Numbered from the stretch's first letter, positions 1 to 10,390 are shown. The stretch: 64,000 nucleotides of DNA from Rhodocyclales bacterium (GCA_016235805.1 JACRIY010000006.1:37459-101458), one strand, 5' to 3'. Notes: generated by a model from the sequence alone, not told the origin. Numbers and translations are program-made.

Positions 1-477
1 AAGTTCGACGACGCGAAGCAACCCAAGGTCGGCGAGGCGGTCTATCCCTATACCGGCGTTTCCGGCTACGAATGCATGCCCAGCTACCTCTCCGACGACA
101 AGGGTCCATTCGGCCGCAACCTTGCCGCCACGGCTGCCTTGCGCCGCGCGCTGCGGGAGGAAGGCTTGGCGACGCCGGTGGTCGCCGCCGGCGGCATCCA
201 CAACTTCGATCAAGCGGAAGCGGCCCTGGCCGAAGGCGTGGCCGACATCATCGGCAGCGCACGGCAAAGTCTCGCCGATCCCGGCTGGTGGAAAAAGCTG
301 CGCGAGGGCCGTGGCGCCGAAGTACGACAGTGCGAATACAAGAACTACTGCGAAGGCCTCGACCAAAAGCACAAGGACGTGACCTGCCAGCTATGGGATC
401 GCGTCGCCCTCGACGAACCCGGCCTCGCGCGCAGCCGCGACGGCAAGCGAAGGTTGGTGGCGCCGGCGGACTGGTAG
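1..477 (+). CDS. NADH:flavin oxidoreductase / old yellow enzyme family, C-terminal part (gene starts before the window)
   Basis: The reading frame is open from base 1 and stops at 475-477, giving the last 158 residues of a flavin-dependent oxidoreductase. The segment VVAAGGIHNFDQAEAALAEG followed by ADIIGSARQSLADP is the phosphate-binding end of an FMN TIM barrel, as in the 2,4-dienoyl-CoA reductase and old yellow enzyme group. Family members reduce activated C=C bonds with NAD(P)H in the cytoplasm. The tail (CEYKNYCEGLDQKH, then VTCQLWDR) carries three cysteines; in larger family members cysteines just after the barrel hold a 4Fe-4S cluster, but their spacing here does not clearly match. The N-terminal half and the true substrate cannot be judged. 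It ends on the same strand as the cox genes but 5 kb away, so a link is not supported. Confidence 0.8.
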   Translation, partial: KFDDAKQPKVGEAVYPYTGVSGYECMPSYLSDDKGPFGRNLAATAALRRALREEGLATPVVAAGGIHNFDQAEAALAEGVADIIGSARQSLADPGWWKKLREGRGAEVRQCEYKNYCEGLDQKHKDVTCQLWDRVALDEPGLARSRDGKRRLVAPADW

Positions 478-802
478 GGAACTTGGTGCTTCGGTAGAGC
501 CAGGGATCGGCCAACAGCGGTCCGTTGGTCATCGGGGACTGGGGCGGCTTCAGACTGATTGCTGCCGGTCGACATTCTCAGATCACTGGCTCTTCCGTGC
601 CATCAACGGTCTCATGACATATAGTAGTCATCCGGCCGCTTCGTGTTCCATTGCCGCCGTCCGGCTCAAAGACTATAAGCAATCAATTGATCAAGAGACT
701 CCAGCGCTGTTCCGTCTGCCCGAGGTCACCAAGACCCAGCTACCGATCTGAACAAACCAATTCGACCCTGGCGCCCGCCCTGCGCCCCTGCGACAGCTTT
801 GG
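478..802. other. Intergenic region, nothing recognised
   Basis: This 325-base gap lies between the end of the flavin oxidoreductase and the end of tpsA, so both neighbours terminate into it. I see only a weak CCAAC/GTTGG hairpin near 512-530 and a short AT-rich stretch near 615-700 with the palindrome ATCAATTGAT. No terminator with a T-run and no convincing small gene is visible. Confidence 0.4.
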
Positions 803-3325
803 CTAGGGAATCAGCCCGCGAAAGCTGTTGACTACGGTATCCACGAATATGTTGATCTGGTCGCGCGTCGTTAGGTTCTGGGCAACACTCAGGACCGAAA
901 TTTCGCCCGGATTGCCGTTGCCTTGCCGCTGGCTGCTTTCGAGTTGGTCCATCCAGTTCAGGAACACCCGGTACTTGCCTTCAGGACTCATGGCGCCCAG
1001 GTTGCCCACGCCCTCCACCAGTTGCCGTAGCTCGTTGTTGTCCTGCATGAAGAGCGCGGCGGCGTTCGCGGCACGGCCGCCCATCTGTCGGCCAGCGGCC
1101 TGCTGCAGTTCCAAAAACCGCATCTCATCTGACGACAGACCGACCCGTGCCAATGCCCGCACAGCCGTTGCCGCGTCCTGGTCGTTGATGCGGCTGCCCG
1201 GCGTGGCCGGGTTCGCCAGCCTCATTGCGGCGAGTTGCGCATCGACCACTGCGCTCCCGAGTTGCTCGCGCGAAGCCTCGATGTCCTCGCGCATGGTTCG
1301 CTCGGCTTCCGCAAGCTGCTCCTGCGCCGCCGCGAGGTCTTCACGTGCCCTTAACGCAGCTTGGATCTCGGTTTCCGCTGCACGCGCCTGCATCGCGGCG
1401 TTGGCTTGCGCGATGCGCAATGCGTCCACGGCCGCGGACGCCTCTCTGGCCCGCTCCCCGCAGCTGAAATCGCAGCCTGCAATCCCGTCGAAGATCGATC
1501 CGCCGCCGGGCCTGCCGCGGACGACAGTGGGCGTGGGGCTGGCGACTGCGCCGGGGCCCGTCGCCACGCCCGGGGCGGTGGCAAACGCCGCCGCACTGCC
1601 CACAACACCAATGGATTGGTTGGTGGGGGTATAGGCGGCAACGGTTTTAGTGAGGTCGTATTCGATGTGCGATGAGAAAGCGAGCTGAATCACGCTTAAG
1701 CCGCCGAGTTGGTTGGGGACCACGACAAAGGTGTCACCAGGAACGCCAAATGCAACCGGTTCGATCACCGATCGGAGCGTTGCGCCGGCAAGCGATAAAA
1801 CATCATAGCCAAGGCCGTTGTTCGAGCGCGTTATCAACGTACCGTCACTCATAGGTACGATATAGTATTGACTGCCTACATCCTGAACGAGCGTTCCCGC
1901 GCTGGAAAGTAAGTTAAGTCCAGGTGTCGAACCGTTGTGAGCCAGTGACCCACCATCGCCAGTCGGGATCGAGGTACTAGGCATGACCCCGACCCCGGTA
2001 TTTGGATTACCGATGACAAACCGGTCAGAGTTGAAGACAGGCGGGCTAGCTGCCAGATACACGCTCCTGAATGCCACAGCACCCGCGCCATTAGTCACTA
2101 GCGCGGCTGCGCCACTCAACGCAGCCATACTGGTAGGCCCGGAGATCACAGCACCCGTTCGGCCGTCGAGCACCACTTCAAACGGCTCGACAAAAGGAGA
2201 TGCAGTCAAGGAACCCACACGAGTGAAGCGCACCACGTTGTTGCCGTCACTGCGCCTATAGACCAGCGTATCCCTGTCTATATACCCCGCAGGAGTAGCC
2301 CAAAGTTGCTGCGCGGCGCCAGGGGTGTACTGCGTAGGCTGGTACTGGTTGAAAATCACCTGCCCACCCACCGCATGGGTGTTGCCGCTGGGCGAGACCA
2401 GCAGATTGTTCGACTCGAAAGAAATCCTTCCGTTGGCGCCATCGGCGTTGATTATCGAGTCGTACTCCACCTCCAGCACGCTGCCGCCGCGCACGGTGAC
2501 GCTGCCGTCCGGCGCATTGATCTGGCTGGCCCCCTGTATCCGCAACTCCTTGGTGGCGTCCATCGCGACGCCGCCCTGGCTTCCCGCATTCACCGTGCCG
2601 CGATGATTGATGAAGTCGGCGAACACTCCCACCGCCCCGCGGTCAGCGGCAATCGTGCCCAGCGAATCGACCGTGTTGGTGCCGTCGGTCACGACCGCGA
2701 AACTCATCTGCCCCAGGCCGTTGGTGGCCACCTGCAGTTCGGTTCCGGCCGCCAGCACCGTCTGGCCCTGCGGCGTAGTGATGGTCGAGCCTGCCTCCTG
2801 CGTCACGTTCTTGGCGAACAGCCACACCTGCCCGCCTGGCCCGTACGTGGAAGTCAGGATCTGGGCCCCGTTTTGCACGGTGATCCCAGCGTTGGCAAAC
2901 CCATTGAACAGGTAGTTGCCGGCGAGGAAATTGGCGTCCGTGATGTCGCGCGTCGAGGCAATCAGGCCGGCCACATCGACCACCGAACCGCCGCCGAAGA
3001 CGATGCCGTTGGGGTTGACCAGAAACACCCGGCCGTTGGACTCCAGGCGGCCGAGGATAGCCGAGGGGTTTCCACTCACCACCCGATTGAGCACCGCGCT
3101 GGCCGCATTCAACTGCACGAAGCGTGTGGTCTCGCCGTTGGCGATCGAGAAACCCTGCCAGTTGATGATGGTGCCGGGCGTATTGACGATCTGCATCACG
3201 CTCGGGGAGGGGGTGCTGACCAGCGCGGACCCGCTCACTACTGCTGGCCCGGTGGGATTTGCCCAGGCGCCGGCGAATGCACTGCTGATTGCTGCGCCTA
3301 TCAACGTCCGTGTCATTGCATTCAT
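803..3325 (-). CDS. tpsA: TpsA-type exoprotein with filamentous-haemagglutinin N-terminal domain
   Basis: This 840-residue protein starts with a signal peptide (MNAMTRTLIGAAISSAFAGA) followed by the haemagglutination-activity (TPS) domain. Diagnostic pieces are GTIINWQGFSI, FVQLNAASAVLNRV and the NPNGIVFG motif near residues 105-115, which the partner TpsB recognises in two-partner secretion. It should be exported by Sec and then moved across the outer membrane. The ATG at 3325 is chosen because GAGGAG lies 7 bases upstream; a longer start at 3349 would remove the signal-peptide fit. It is small for a TpsA adhesin. Instead of long beta-helical repeats, the C-terminal third (about residues 620-720) is Ala/Glu-rich coiled coil, preceded by a Cys pair (CDFSCGE). 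Its start lies 14 bases after the tpsB stop, so the two are one operon. The passenger's target is unknown. Confidence 0.85.
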   Translation of the reverse strand: MNAMTRTLIGAAISSAFAGAWANPTGPAVVSGSALVSTPSPSVMQIVNTPGTIINWQGFSIANGETTRFVQLNAASAVLNRVVSGNPSAILGRLESNGRVFLVNPNGIVFGGGSVVDVAGLIASTRDITDANFLAGNYLFNGFANAGITVQNGAQILTSTYGPGGQVWLFAKNVTQEAGSTITTPQGQTVLAAGTELQVATNGLGQMSFAVVTDGTNTVDSLGTIAADRGAVGVFADFINHRGTVNAGSQGGVAMDATKELRIQGASQINAPDGSVTVRGGSVLEVEYDSIINADGANGRISFESNNLLVSPSGNTHAVGGQVIFNQYQPTQYTPGAAQQLWATPAGYIDRDTLVYRRSDGNNVVRFTRVGSLTASPFVEPFEVVLDGRTGAVISGPTSMAALSGAAALVTNGAGAVAFRSVYLAASPPVFNSDRFVIGNPNTGVGVMPSTSIPTGDGGSLAHNGSTPGLNLLSSAGTLVQDVGSQYYIVPMSDGTLITRSNNGLGYDVLSLAGATLRSVIEPVAFGVPGDTFVVVPNQLGGLSVIQLAFSSHIEYDLTKTVAAYTPTNQSIGVVGSAAAFATAPGVATGPGAVASPTPTVVRGRPGGGSIFDGIAGCDFSCGERAREASAAVDALRIAQANAAMQARAAETEIQAALRAREDLAAAQEQLAEAERTMREDIEASREQLGSAVVDAQLAAMRLANPATPGSRINDQDAATAVRALARVGLSSDEMRFLELQQAAGRQMGGRAANAAALFMQDNNELRQLVEGVGNLGAMSPEGKYRVFLNWMDQLESSQRQGNGNPGEISVLSVAQNLTTRDQINIFVDTVVNSFRGLIP

Positions 3326-3339
3326 TTTGGAGCTCCTCG

Positions 3340-4911
3340 TCAAAACCACCAGATCGCCGTAAGGTGCAGCATTTGATCGCCCTTCGGGTCGCGCGCCGTG
3401 CCGTTCAGCACGTAGGCGTAGTCCGCCGACACCTGCGGCCCATGCCTGAACTGCCCGCGCCAGCCCACGCCGATGCTCGATACACCTTCACCCGCGCGCT
3501 CGCCGGGTTGCGCGTTGAGCCGCTGCGAGCGGCCGAAATCGAAGAACCCGAGCAGTCGCTGGCTGTCGCCGAAGCGTGGTCCATGCACCTCCAGATTCGC
3601 GCGCGCGCCGCGGTCGCCCGCGCCATCCCGCTCGCCGAAGCCGCGGACGGCCTGCGCGCCACCCAGGCCGAACTGCTCGGCCGCGATCAGCGGCTCGTTC
3701 GCATACTGTCCGGCCAACCGCACCTCGGTCATCCAGCCCGCGCCGAACTCGCGCTGCCAGGTCGCGTCGAACTGCCACGATTGCCAGCGCGCGTCCGCGC
3801 CGGCGCGCGCAGCGGCGTAGGTCGCGTCGTCATTGTGTTTGCCGCCCGGAATGTTCTGCTGGACGGTTGCCCCGAACGCCACCGCGCCGCCTTTGAACGC
3901 GTTGTTGTACCTGTAGCCCAGGCTCACGAGCTTGTCGGTGACGCTCACGCCGAGGTTGGTGCCGAAAAAATCCACGACGTCGCGAAAACGCCGTTCGTCG
4001 TAGCCGATGTCGAGCATATGGCGCGAGGTGAGGGTGCGCGCGAGGCTTCTCTGGTAGTGCAAGCCCACAGTCGCGCCCTTGCCCGAGATGTTAAACAGGT
4101 CCGCCACGCGCCCCGAGTCGACGTCGGAGTAGCTGGCGCTGAACACGATGCTGTCACCCAACTCTGCGATTGGAACCACGTAACCGAAACCGGCCTGCAT
4201 CACGCGATCAGGACGGTCCGAGGTGGTCAGGGTCCCCGTCACCTGATGACTGCGCCCGAGAAAGTTGGCATGCGCGGCATACAGGCCGAGGCGCGAAACC
4301 CCGGTGGCCAAAGATCCGGTGTTGTTGTAGGTGGCCGCGGTGCGCAGCTGCGGCTGCTCGGTAACCTTGATCTCAACGTCGGTAATCCCGGGGCCGCCGG
4401 CGGAGTATTCGAGGTTTGCGTTGCGCCCAGGATTGTCGTTGAACAGGAACAACTCGCGCGCGACCTGGTACAGGCGAGGCGTGTCGCCCTCCCTGAGGCC
4501 AGGGAACTGGCGCCGCACCTCGGCCTCGGCGATCGCCCGGTTGCCGGTGACGCGAACCTTGCCGAGGCGCACCTCGTGCACGACGAAGTAGTGGATGCCT
4601 GCCTTGCTGCGGGGCCCGTCGTAATCGACGCTGAGCAGTTCGTAACCCTGGTCCTGGTAGGCCTGCACGATCGCGCGCCGGGCACCGTTCAGGTCATCGA
4701 GTCGGCTGCTGGATCCGAGGAAGGGCTTGACCGATTCCAGCAAGCTCTCGACTGGCATCAGGGTATTGCCCTCGATGCGGATCTCGGCGATCGTGAAGCG
4801 GATCGCCTCGAGCAGTGCGGGCGGCAGCGGCTTCGATGCCGGCGCTTGCGCTTGGACGGCAAACGCAAGAATTGCACTGAGTAACCCCGTTAACAGTCGC
4901 GTCTTCTGCAT
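3340..4911 (-). CDS. tpsB: TpsB outer-membrane transporter (ShlB/FhaC/HecB family)
   Basis: This 523-residue protein has a signal peptide (MQKTRLLTGLLSAILAFAVQAQA), two POTRA-like segments (about residues 40-190, for example IAEIRIEGNTLMP and LGKVRVTGNRAIAEAEV) and a C-terminal beta-barrel ending in ...HLTAIWWF, a typical aromatic last strand. In this family the POTRA domains bind the TPS domain of the partner exoprotein and the 16-strand barrel carries it across the outer membrane. The ATG at 4911 is chosen because it begins the signal peptide; TTGGAG lies about 10 bases upstream. The upstream in-frame ATG at 4977 would add a non-signal leader. It is the first gene of a two-gene operon with tpsA. 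The length fits the family and nothing appears broken. Confidence 0.9.
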   Translation of the reverse strand: MQKTRLLTGLLSAILAFAVQAQAPASKPLPPALLEAIRFTIAEIRIEGNTLMPVESLLESVKPFLGSSSRLDDLNGARRAIVQAYQDQGYELLSVDYDGPRSKAGIHYFVVHEVRLGKVRVTGNRAIAEAEVRRQFPGLREGDTPRLYQVARELFLFNDNPGRNANLEYSAGGPGITDVEIKVTEQPQLRTAATYNNTGSLATGVSRLGLYAAHANFLGRSHQVTGTLTTSDRPDRVMQAGFGYVVPIAELGDSIVFSASYSDVDSGRVADLFNISGKGATVGLHYQRSLARTLTSRHMLDIGYDERRFRDVVDFFGTNLGVSVTDKLVSLGYRYNNAFKGGAVAFGATVQQNIPGGKHNDDATYAAARAGADARWQSWQFDATWQREFGAGWMTEVRLAGQYANEPLIAAEQFGLGGAQAVRGFGERDGAGDRGARANLEVHGPRFGDSQRLLGFFDFGRSQRLNAQPGERAGEGVSSIGVGWRGQFRHGPQVSADYAYVLNGTARDPKGDQMLHLTAIWWF

Positions 4912-5755
4912 CAGTTGACCACTCCAACAAATAACGGATGGGAAATTCAACGGGCCTTCGGAGGGTACCACTGACACCGAGTGCCAAGGATAGAAATTTC
5001 AATGCCATTTTTCGAGAGTATCCGGGGCTCCAAGACTATCCGGGGCCATTGAATAATGGTCAATCTTCGAATTGCCGAGCGAATGCCTGAAATCTCTGCC
5101 CGGGAGCGTGCTGCATCGTGCCACAGGCTCGCGTTCCAGGAGGCGGGCGATGTGTTGTGATGGAACGGCGGCCATGAGTAAAAGAGCGGCCTTTCAGAAT
5201 ATCGATTTCATCGGGTCTCGCTGCACGAACGATATCTGTCAGCCATTTGTTATGACTTTCCGCTTCCGCTGCATTGCTGCCGATTGACTGAATACCTTGA
5301 CCGGCCATTTCCGGGCACATTGCAGCACCTCGCAAGCGTGACTCCATCATGGAAAGCAGAAATTCGGTGTACGGCCGCCGCCTCGATCATTCTCTTTCGA
5401 TAGCGCCGCAATGGCCGCGGACCCCAATAGTCGTTGCGCTGGCCGACTGAAGTGTAGGGCGGTATCGCGACGATCTTGTTGCGCCGCGAGAGGGCCCGCT
5501 TTCCCATGTTGGCGCCGAGTTCGGGTTAGGTAACGTTCCGCTTTGCTGCACTGCGCGTTTCTATGCACGTGGCTGCATATTGGTGGGCTTATGGGCCAAT
5601 GAAAAGATGCGATTCCCTTTTGCGCTGCCTGCGAGGACTCCAACTGCGAAACGGCGGTTCGTGTCCGATTCCGGTAGCGATGAAATGGCAATCCGTATCT
5701 CAATAAGAATCCAGCCGCCAGTTCCGTTGGTGGCAGCAAAGGCCAGGAGAAAACA
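4912..5755. other. Long divergent intergenic region between tpsB and coxS
   Basis: This 844-base region separates two divergent operons and must hold both promoters. It contains several short overlapping open frames on both strands, none with a good ribosome site or recognisable protein, so I do not call a gene. The only structured element I see is a 10-base direct repeat at 5019-5046. The coxS ribosome site CCAGGAG lies just before 5756. Its lower GC content compared with the flanks fits a regulatory region or an eroded gene. Confidence 0.4.
5019..5046. repeat. Direct repeat TATCCGGGGC (two copies, 18 bases apart)
   Basis: TATCCGGGGC occurs at 5019-5028 and again at 5037-5046, upstream of tpsB. 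Tandem half-sites about two helical turns apart can be regulator binding sites, but no known regulator is matched. Confidence 0.35.
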
Positions 5756-6223
<468 letters not shown>

Positions 6224-6225
6224 CC

Positions 6226-8598
6226 ATGGGCGCAAACATCCCGAATGGCATCGGCGCGTCGCCACGGCGCAAGGAAGACGAGCGCTTCCTCACCGGCGCC
6301 GGCAACTATACCGACGACATCAACTTCCAGGGCCAGACCTACGCCTATTTCCTGCGGTCGCCGCATGCGCATGCGGCGATCAAGGGCATCGACACCGCAG
6401 CGGCGGCAGCGGCGCCCGGCGTGGTCGCCATCTTTACCGGCGCCGATCTCGCAGCGGCCAAGGTCGGCGGCTTGCCCTGCGGCTGGCTGATCACCGACAT
6501 GAGCGGGCAGCCGATGAAGGAGCCGCCGCATCCGCCGCTGGCCCAGGGCAAGGTGCATCACGTCGGCGACCAGGTCGCCGTGGTGATCGCCGAGAGCTTT
6601 TTGCAGGCGAGGGACGCCGCGGAGTTGATCGAGGTCGATTACGACGTGCTCGATGCCGTGGTCGACGTGGCGACCGCCACCGAGCCGGGCAAGCCTCAGG
6701 TGCATGAGATGGCACCGAACAATACCTGCTACGTCTGGGGCCATGGCGACAAGGCGGCGACGGACAAGGCCTTCGCCGGCGCGGCGCATGTGACGACGCT
6801 GGAATTCCGCAACAACCGGCTGATCCCCAATGCGATCGAGCCGCGCGCGGCGGTGGCGCAGTATTCGCGCAGCGAGGATGCCTACACGCTGCATGTATCG
6901 AACCAGAACCCGCACGTCGAGCGGCTGCTGATGACGGCCTTTGTCCTCGGTCTGCCCGAGCACAAGGTGCGCGTGATTGCGCCGGACGTCGGTGGTGGCT
7001 TCGGTTCCAAGATCTTCCTTTACGCCGAAGAGACCGTGATCACCTGGGCGGCCAAGCGCGTCAATCGGCCGATCAAGTGGACCTGCGAGCGTTCCGAGTC
7101 CTTCATGTCGGATGCCCACGGCCGCGACCACGCGACCAAGGCCGAGCTGGCGATGGACAAGGACGGAAAGTTCCTCGCCATGCGTGTGCATACCAAGGCC
7201 AATCTGGGCGCCTATCTTTCCACCTTTGCTTCCTCGGTGCCGACCATCCTGTATGCCACGCTGCTGGCCGGGCAATACACCACGCCGGCGATCTATGCCG
7301 AAGTGACGGGAGTATTCACCAACACCGTACCGGTCGATGCCTACCGCGGCGCCGGACGGCCGGAGGCGACCTACGTAGTCGAGCGCCTGGTATCGAAGGC
7401 GGCCGTGGAAATGGGCCTCGACCAGGCCGAGATCCGCCGTCGCAATTTCATCACCAGCTTCCCCTACGCCACGCCGGTCGGCCTCACCTATGACACAGGC
7501 AACTACGAGGCGACGCTGGCCGCTGCCATCCGGATTGCCGACGTTGCCGGCTTTCCGGCACGGCGTGACGAGGCGAAGAAACGCGGCAAGCTGCGCGGCA
7601 TTGGCTACTCGTGCTACATCGAGGCCTGCGGCCTGGCGCCGTCGAACATCGCCGGCGCGCTCGGTGCGCGCGCCGGCCTGTTCGAGGCGGGCGAGGTTCG
7701 CGTCCATCCGACGGGATCGGTGACGATCTTTACCGGTTCGCACAGCCATGGGCAGGGACATGAAACGACCTTCGCCCAGGTGGTATCGGAGCGTCTCGGC
7801 ATTCCCTTCGAGAACGTGGACGTCGTGCATGGCGACACCGGCCGGATTCCCTTCGGCATGGGTACCTACGGTTCGCGTTCGTTGTCGGTCGGTGGCACGG
7901 CGATCATGAAGGCTATCGACAAGGTGGTGGCCAAGGGCAAGAAGATCGCCGCCCACCTGCTGGAGGCTTCGGACAGCGACATCGTGTTCGAGAACGGCAA
8001 CTTCAAGGTGGCCGGCACCGACAAGCAGGTGGCGTTCGGCCAGGTTGCCTTCGCCGCCTACGTGCCGCACAACTACCCGCTCGACAAGCTGGAGCCGGGC
8101 CTCAACGAGACCGCGTTCTACGATCCGACCAACTTCACCTATCCGGCCGGCAGCCACATTTGCGAGGTCGAGGTCGATCCGGAAACCGGTGTCACCAAGG
8201 TGGTGAACTACGTCGCCTCGGATGACTTCGGCAACATCGTCAATCCGATGATCGTCGAAGGCCAGGTGCATGGCGGGCTCGCCCAGGGCATCGGCCAGGC
8301 GCTGCTGGAAGCGGCGGTGTACGACACCGAAAGCGGCCAGTTGCTGTCGGGCAGTTATGCCGACTACGCGATGCCGCGTGCCGACGACGTGCCGAGCTTC
8401 AAGGTCGATACCCAGGTCACGCCATGTACGCACAATCCGCTCGGCGTGAAAGGCTGTGGCGAAGCCGGCGCGATCGGTTCGCCACCGGCCGTGATCAGCG
8501 CCATCGTGGATGCCCTGAAGGAATTTGGCGTACGCGACGTGCAGATGCCTGCGACACCCTACCGCGTCTGGCAGACCATCCAGAACGCCCGCGCCTGA
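6226..8598 (+). CDS. coxL: Molybdenum hydroxylase large subunit, form II CoxL-like
   Basis: This 790-residue protein binds the molybdopterin cytosine dinucleotide cofactor and holds the active site. Recognisable family segments are [18 protein letters not shown] at the N terminus, [10 protein letters not shown] (about residue 250), the active-site loop [17 protein letters not shown] (about residue 370) and [17 protein letters not shown] near the end. AYRGAGR is the signature of form II CoxL proteins. True form I CO dehydrogenases carry AYXCSFR with the copper-binding Cys, which is absent here, so CO oxidation is doubtful and another aldehyde, heterocycle or aromatic substrate is likely. The ATG at 6226 is chosen because it lies two bases after the coxS stop and starts the conserved N terminus; the frame continues upstream only as out-of-frame coxS. 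Confidence 0.92.
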   Translation: MGANIPNGIGASPRRKEDERFLTGAGNYTDDINFQGQTYAYFLRSPHAHAAIKGIDTAAAAAAPGVVAIFTGADLAAAKVGGLPCGWLITDMSGQPMKEPPHPPLAQGKVHHVGDQVAVVIAESFLQARDAAELIEVDYDVLDAVVDVATATEPGKPQVHEMAPNNTCYVWGHGDKAATDKAFAGAAHVTTLEFRNNRLIPNAIEPRAAVAQYSRSEDAYTLHVSNQNPHVERLLMTAFVLGLPEHKVRVIAPDVGGGFGSKIFLYAEETVITWAAKRVNRPIKWTCERSESFMSDAHGRDHATKAELAMDKDGKFLAMRVHTKANLGAYLSTFASSVPTILYATLLAGQYTTPAIYAEVTGVFTNTVPVDAYRGAGRPEATYVVERLVSKAAVEMGLDQAEIRRRNFITSFPYATPVGLTYDTGNYEATLAAAIRIADVAGFPARRDEAKKRGKLRGIGYSCYIEACGLAPSNIAGALGARAGLFEAGEVRVHPTGSVTIFTGSHSHGQGHETTFAQVVSERLGIPFENVDVVHGDTGRIPFGMGTYGSRSLSVGGTAIMKAIDKVVAKGKKIAAHLLEASDSDIVFENGNFKVAGTDKQVAFGQVAFAAYVPHNYPLDKLEPGLNETAFYDPTNFTYPAGSHICEVEVDPETGVTKVVNYVASDDFGNIVNPMIVEGQVHGGLAQGIGQALLEAAVYDTESGQLLSGSYADYAMPRADDVPSFKVDTQVTPCTHNPLGVKGCGEAGAIGSPPAVISAIVDALKEFGVRDVQMPATPYRVWQTIQNARA

Positions 8599-8611
8599 GA
8601 GGAGAAGAGAC

Positions 8612-9412
8612 ATGTACGGATTTGAATATCATCGCCCAGGCACGTTGGCCGACGCCGCCGCACTGCTGGGCAAACTGGGGGAGAGCAAGCCGCTGGCCGG
8701 CGGACAGACCCTGATCGCCACCATGAAGCAGCGCCTGGCGCAGCCGTCCGATCTCGTCGATCTGGGTGGCATCGCCGAAATGCGCGGCATCAAGGTTGAG
8801 GGCGACACAATCAGCATCGGCGCCCTGACGCGCCACGCCGAGGTCGCCGCCTCGGCAGAGGTCAAGCAGCGCATTCCCGCGCTGGCCCGCCTCGCCAGCA
8901 CCATCGGCGATCGTCAGGTGCGCGCCATGGGTACCATCGGTGGCTCGGTGGCCAACAACGATCCGGCTGCCGACTATCCGGCCGGCGTGCTCGGATTGGA
9001 CGGCACCGTGGTGACCAACAAGCGCCGTATCACCAGCGCCGACTTTTTCACCGGCATGTACGAGACGGCCTTGCAGCCGGGCGAACTGATCACCTCGATC
9101 AGTTTTCCGATACCGAAGCGGGCGGGCTATGCCAAGTTTCCCAACCCGGCCTCACGCTTTGCCCTGGTTGGCGTCTTCGTCAGCCAAGCGGCGAACGGCA
9201 GTGTGCGCGTCGCCGTTACAGGCGCCGGCCCCGGTGTGTTCCGCGTGGCGGAGCTGGAGAAGGCGCTCGCCGCCAACTTCTCGGTCGATGCGATTGCCGG
9301 GGTCAAGGTGGCGGCGTCGGGTCTCAACACCGATCTTCACGCCGATGCAGAGTATCGTGCCCATCTGATCGGCGTAATGGCCAAACGCGCCGTGGCGGCC
9401 GCGCTGACCTGA
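8612..9412 (+). CDS. coxM: Molybdenum hydroxylase medium subunit, FAD-binding (CoxM-like)
   Basis: This 266-residue protein is the flavin subunit that passes electrons from the iron-sulfur subunit to the acceptor. The FAD-binding motif PLAGGQTLIATMKQRL (about residue 30) and the second one, TIGGSVANNDPAADYPAG (about residues 105-125), match the CO dehydrogenase flavoprotein family. Its length is that of plain CoxM, without the 4Fe-4S insertion of 4-hydroxybenzoyl-CoA reductase, which argues against that enzyme. The ATG at 8612 has GAGAGGAGAAGAG just upstream. It closes the structural gene trio; a strong terminator follows 12 bases after the stop. One copy of the repeated word GCGCCGACTNT lies inside the gene at 9036. 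Confidence 0.92.
   Translation: MYGFEYHRPGTLADAAALLGKLGESKPLAGGQTLIATMKQRLAQPSDLVDLGGIAEMRGIKVEGDTISIGALTRHAEVAASAEVKQRIPALARLASTIGDRQVRAMGTIGGSVANNDPAADYPAGVLGLDGTVVTNKRRITSADFFTGMYETALQPGELITSISFPIPKRAGYAKFPNPASRFALVGVFVSQAANGSVRVAVTGAGPGVFRVAELEKALAANFSVDAIAGVKVAASGLNTDLHADAEYRAHLIGVMAKRAVAAALT
9036..9046 (+). repeat. Repeated word GCGCCGACTNT, copy 1 (in coxM)
   Basis: Exact match; reads Ser-Ala-Asp-Phe in the gene frame. Confidence 0.7.
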
Positions 9413-9424
9413 GTTGCAACCCCG

Positions 9425-9473
9425 GCGGGAGCGACGTCCAGCCGAACGCTGGCCGTCCTCCCGCTCTTTTTTT
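9425..9473 (+). terminator. Rho-independent terminator between coxM and coxD
   Basis: GCGGGAG (9425-9431) pairs with CTCCCGC (9458-9464), GACG with CGTC and CCAGC with GCTGG around a CGAAC loop, followed by seven T (9467-9473). It separates the enzyme genes from the maturation genes and probably makes the latter less abundant. Confidence 0.85.
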
Positions 9474-9483
9474 GGAAACCTCC

Positions 9484-10389
9484 GTGCCGCAATCCATAGA
9501 CGAACTGCAACAGCGCCTGGCCGGTGCCGACTACATTGCGTCCCGCGGGCTTGCCACCGCCGCCTTTCTCGCCCTGCGCATGGGGCGCCCGCTGTTGCTG
9601 GAAGGCGAGGCAGGTACCGGCAAGACCGAAATCGCCAAGGTTCTGGCCGCGACACTGGGGCGGCCGCTGATACGCCTGCAATGTTATGAAGGGCTGGACA
9701 TCGCTTCGGCGGTGTACGAGTGGAACTACCCGCGCCAGATGATCGAGATCCGGCTCGCCGAAGCCGCAGGCGACGCCACGCGCGAGCAGTTGGCGAGCGA
9801 CATCTTCGCCGACCGCTTTCTGATCCGCCGTCCGCTGCTGCAGGCGCTGGAAGGCGATCCTGCCGCGCCGCCGGTGCTGCTGATCGACGAGCTGGACCGC
9901 ACCGACGAACCCTTCGAGGCCTTCCTGCTCGAGGTGCTGTCGGACTTCCAAATCTCGATTCCAGAGCTTGGCACCATCAAGGCCACCGTGCCGCCGATCG
10001 TAATCCTGACCTCCAACCGCACCCGCGAGATCCACGATGCGGTCAAGCGCCGCTGCCTTTATCACTGGGTCGATTACCCGGACGCCGCGCGCGAACTCGA
10101 CATCGTGCGGCGCAAGTCACCCGGCGCCGCCGAGCGCCTGACCGGCGAGATCGTCGGCTTCGTACAGAACCTGCGCGGGCAGGACCTGTTCAAGCTGCCC
10201 GGCGTGGCCGAGACCATCGACTGGACGCGGGCGCTGATGGAACTCGACCGCATCTGCCTCGATCCCGAGACGATCAACGACACGCTTGGAGTGCTGCTCA
10301 AGTACCAGGACGACATCGCCCGCATCAAGGGCAGCGAAGCGGCATCGATCCTGGCGCAGGTGCAGGCCGACATGGCGGCGGGACGTTGA
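9484..10389 (+). CDS. coxD: CoxD-like MoxR-family AAA+ ATPase
   Basis: This 301-residue ATPase has Walker A GEAGTGKTEIAKVL (about residues 40-53), Walker B VLLIDELDRTDE and a sensor-1 region ILTSNRTREIHDAVKRRC. In Oligotropha, CoxD is the MoxR-type chaperone that, with CoxE, inserts sulfur and copper at the CO dehydrogenase active site; here it probably matures the upstream hydroxylase. Start choice: GTG at 9484 has GGAAA at the right distance. A TTG at 9472 in the same frame lies inside the terminator stem-loop's T-run and is unlikely. It is followed after one base by coxE, the usual MoxR-VWA pairing. A homologous MoxR at 41600 belongs to a different operon. Confidence 0.9.
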   Translation: MPQSIDELQQRLAGADYIASRGLATAAFLALRMGRPLLLEGEAGTGKTEIAKVLAATLGRPLIRLQCYEGLDIASAVYEWNYPRQMIEIRLAEAAGDATREQLASDIFADRFLIRRPLLQALEGDPAAPPVLLIDELDRTDEPFEAFLLEVLSDFQISIPELGTIKATVPPIVILTSNRTREIHDAVKRRCLYHWVDYPDAARELDIVRRKSPGAAERLTGEIVGFVQNLRGQDLFKLPGVAETIDWTRALMELDRICLDPETINDTLGVLLKYQDDIARIKGSEAASILAQVQADMAAGR

Positions 10390-10390
10390 G

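Noticed and set aside
681..696. ATCAATTGATCAAG as an FNR box
   Set aside because: The half-sites are in the wrong order and spacing, and no gene starts nearby; both neighbours end here.
5060..5507. Small minus-strand open frames in the tpsB-coxS gap
   Set aside because: They overlap each other, lack ribosome sites and have no recognisable sequence; they may be remnants but cannot be supported as genes.
5560..5755. Sigma54 promoter or molybdenum-cofactor riboswitch before coxS
   Set aside because: I found no GG-N10-GC with a good TTGC box and no convincing conserved RNA structure.
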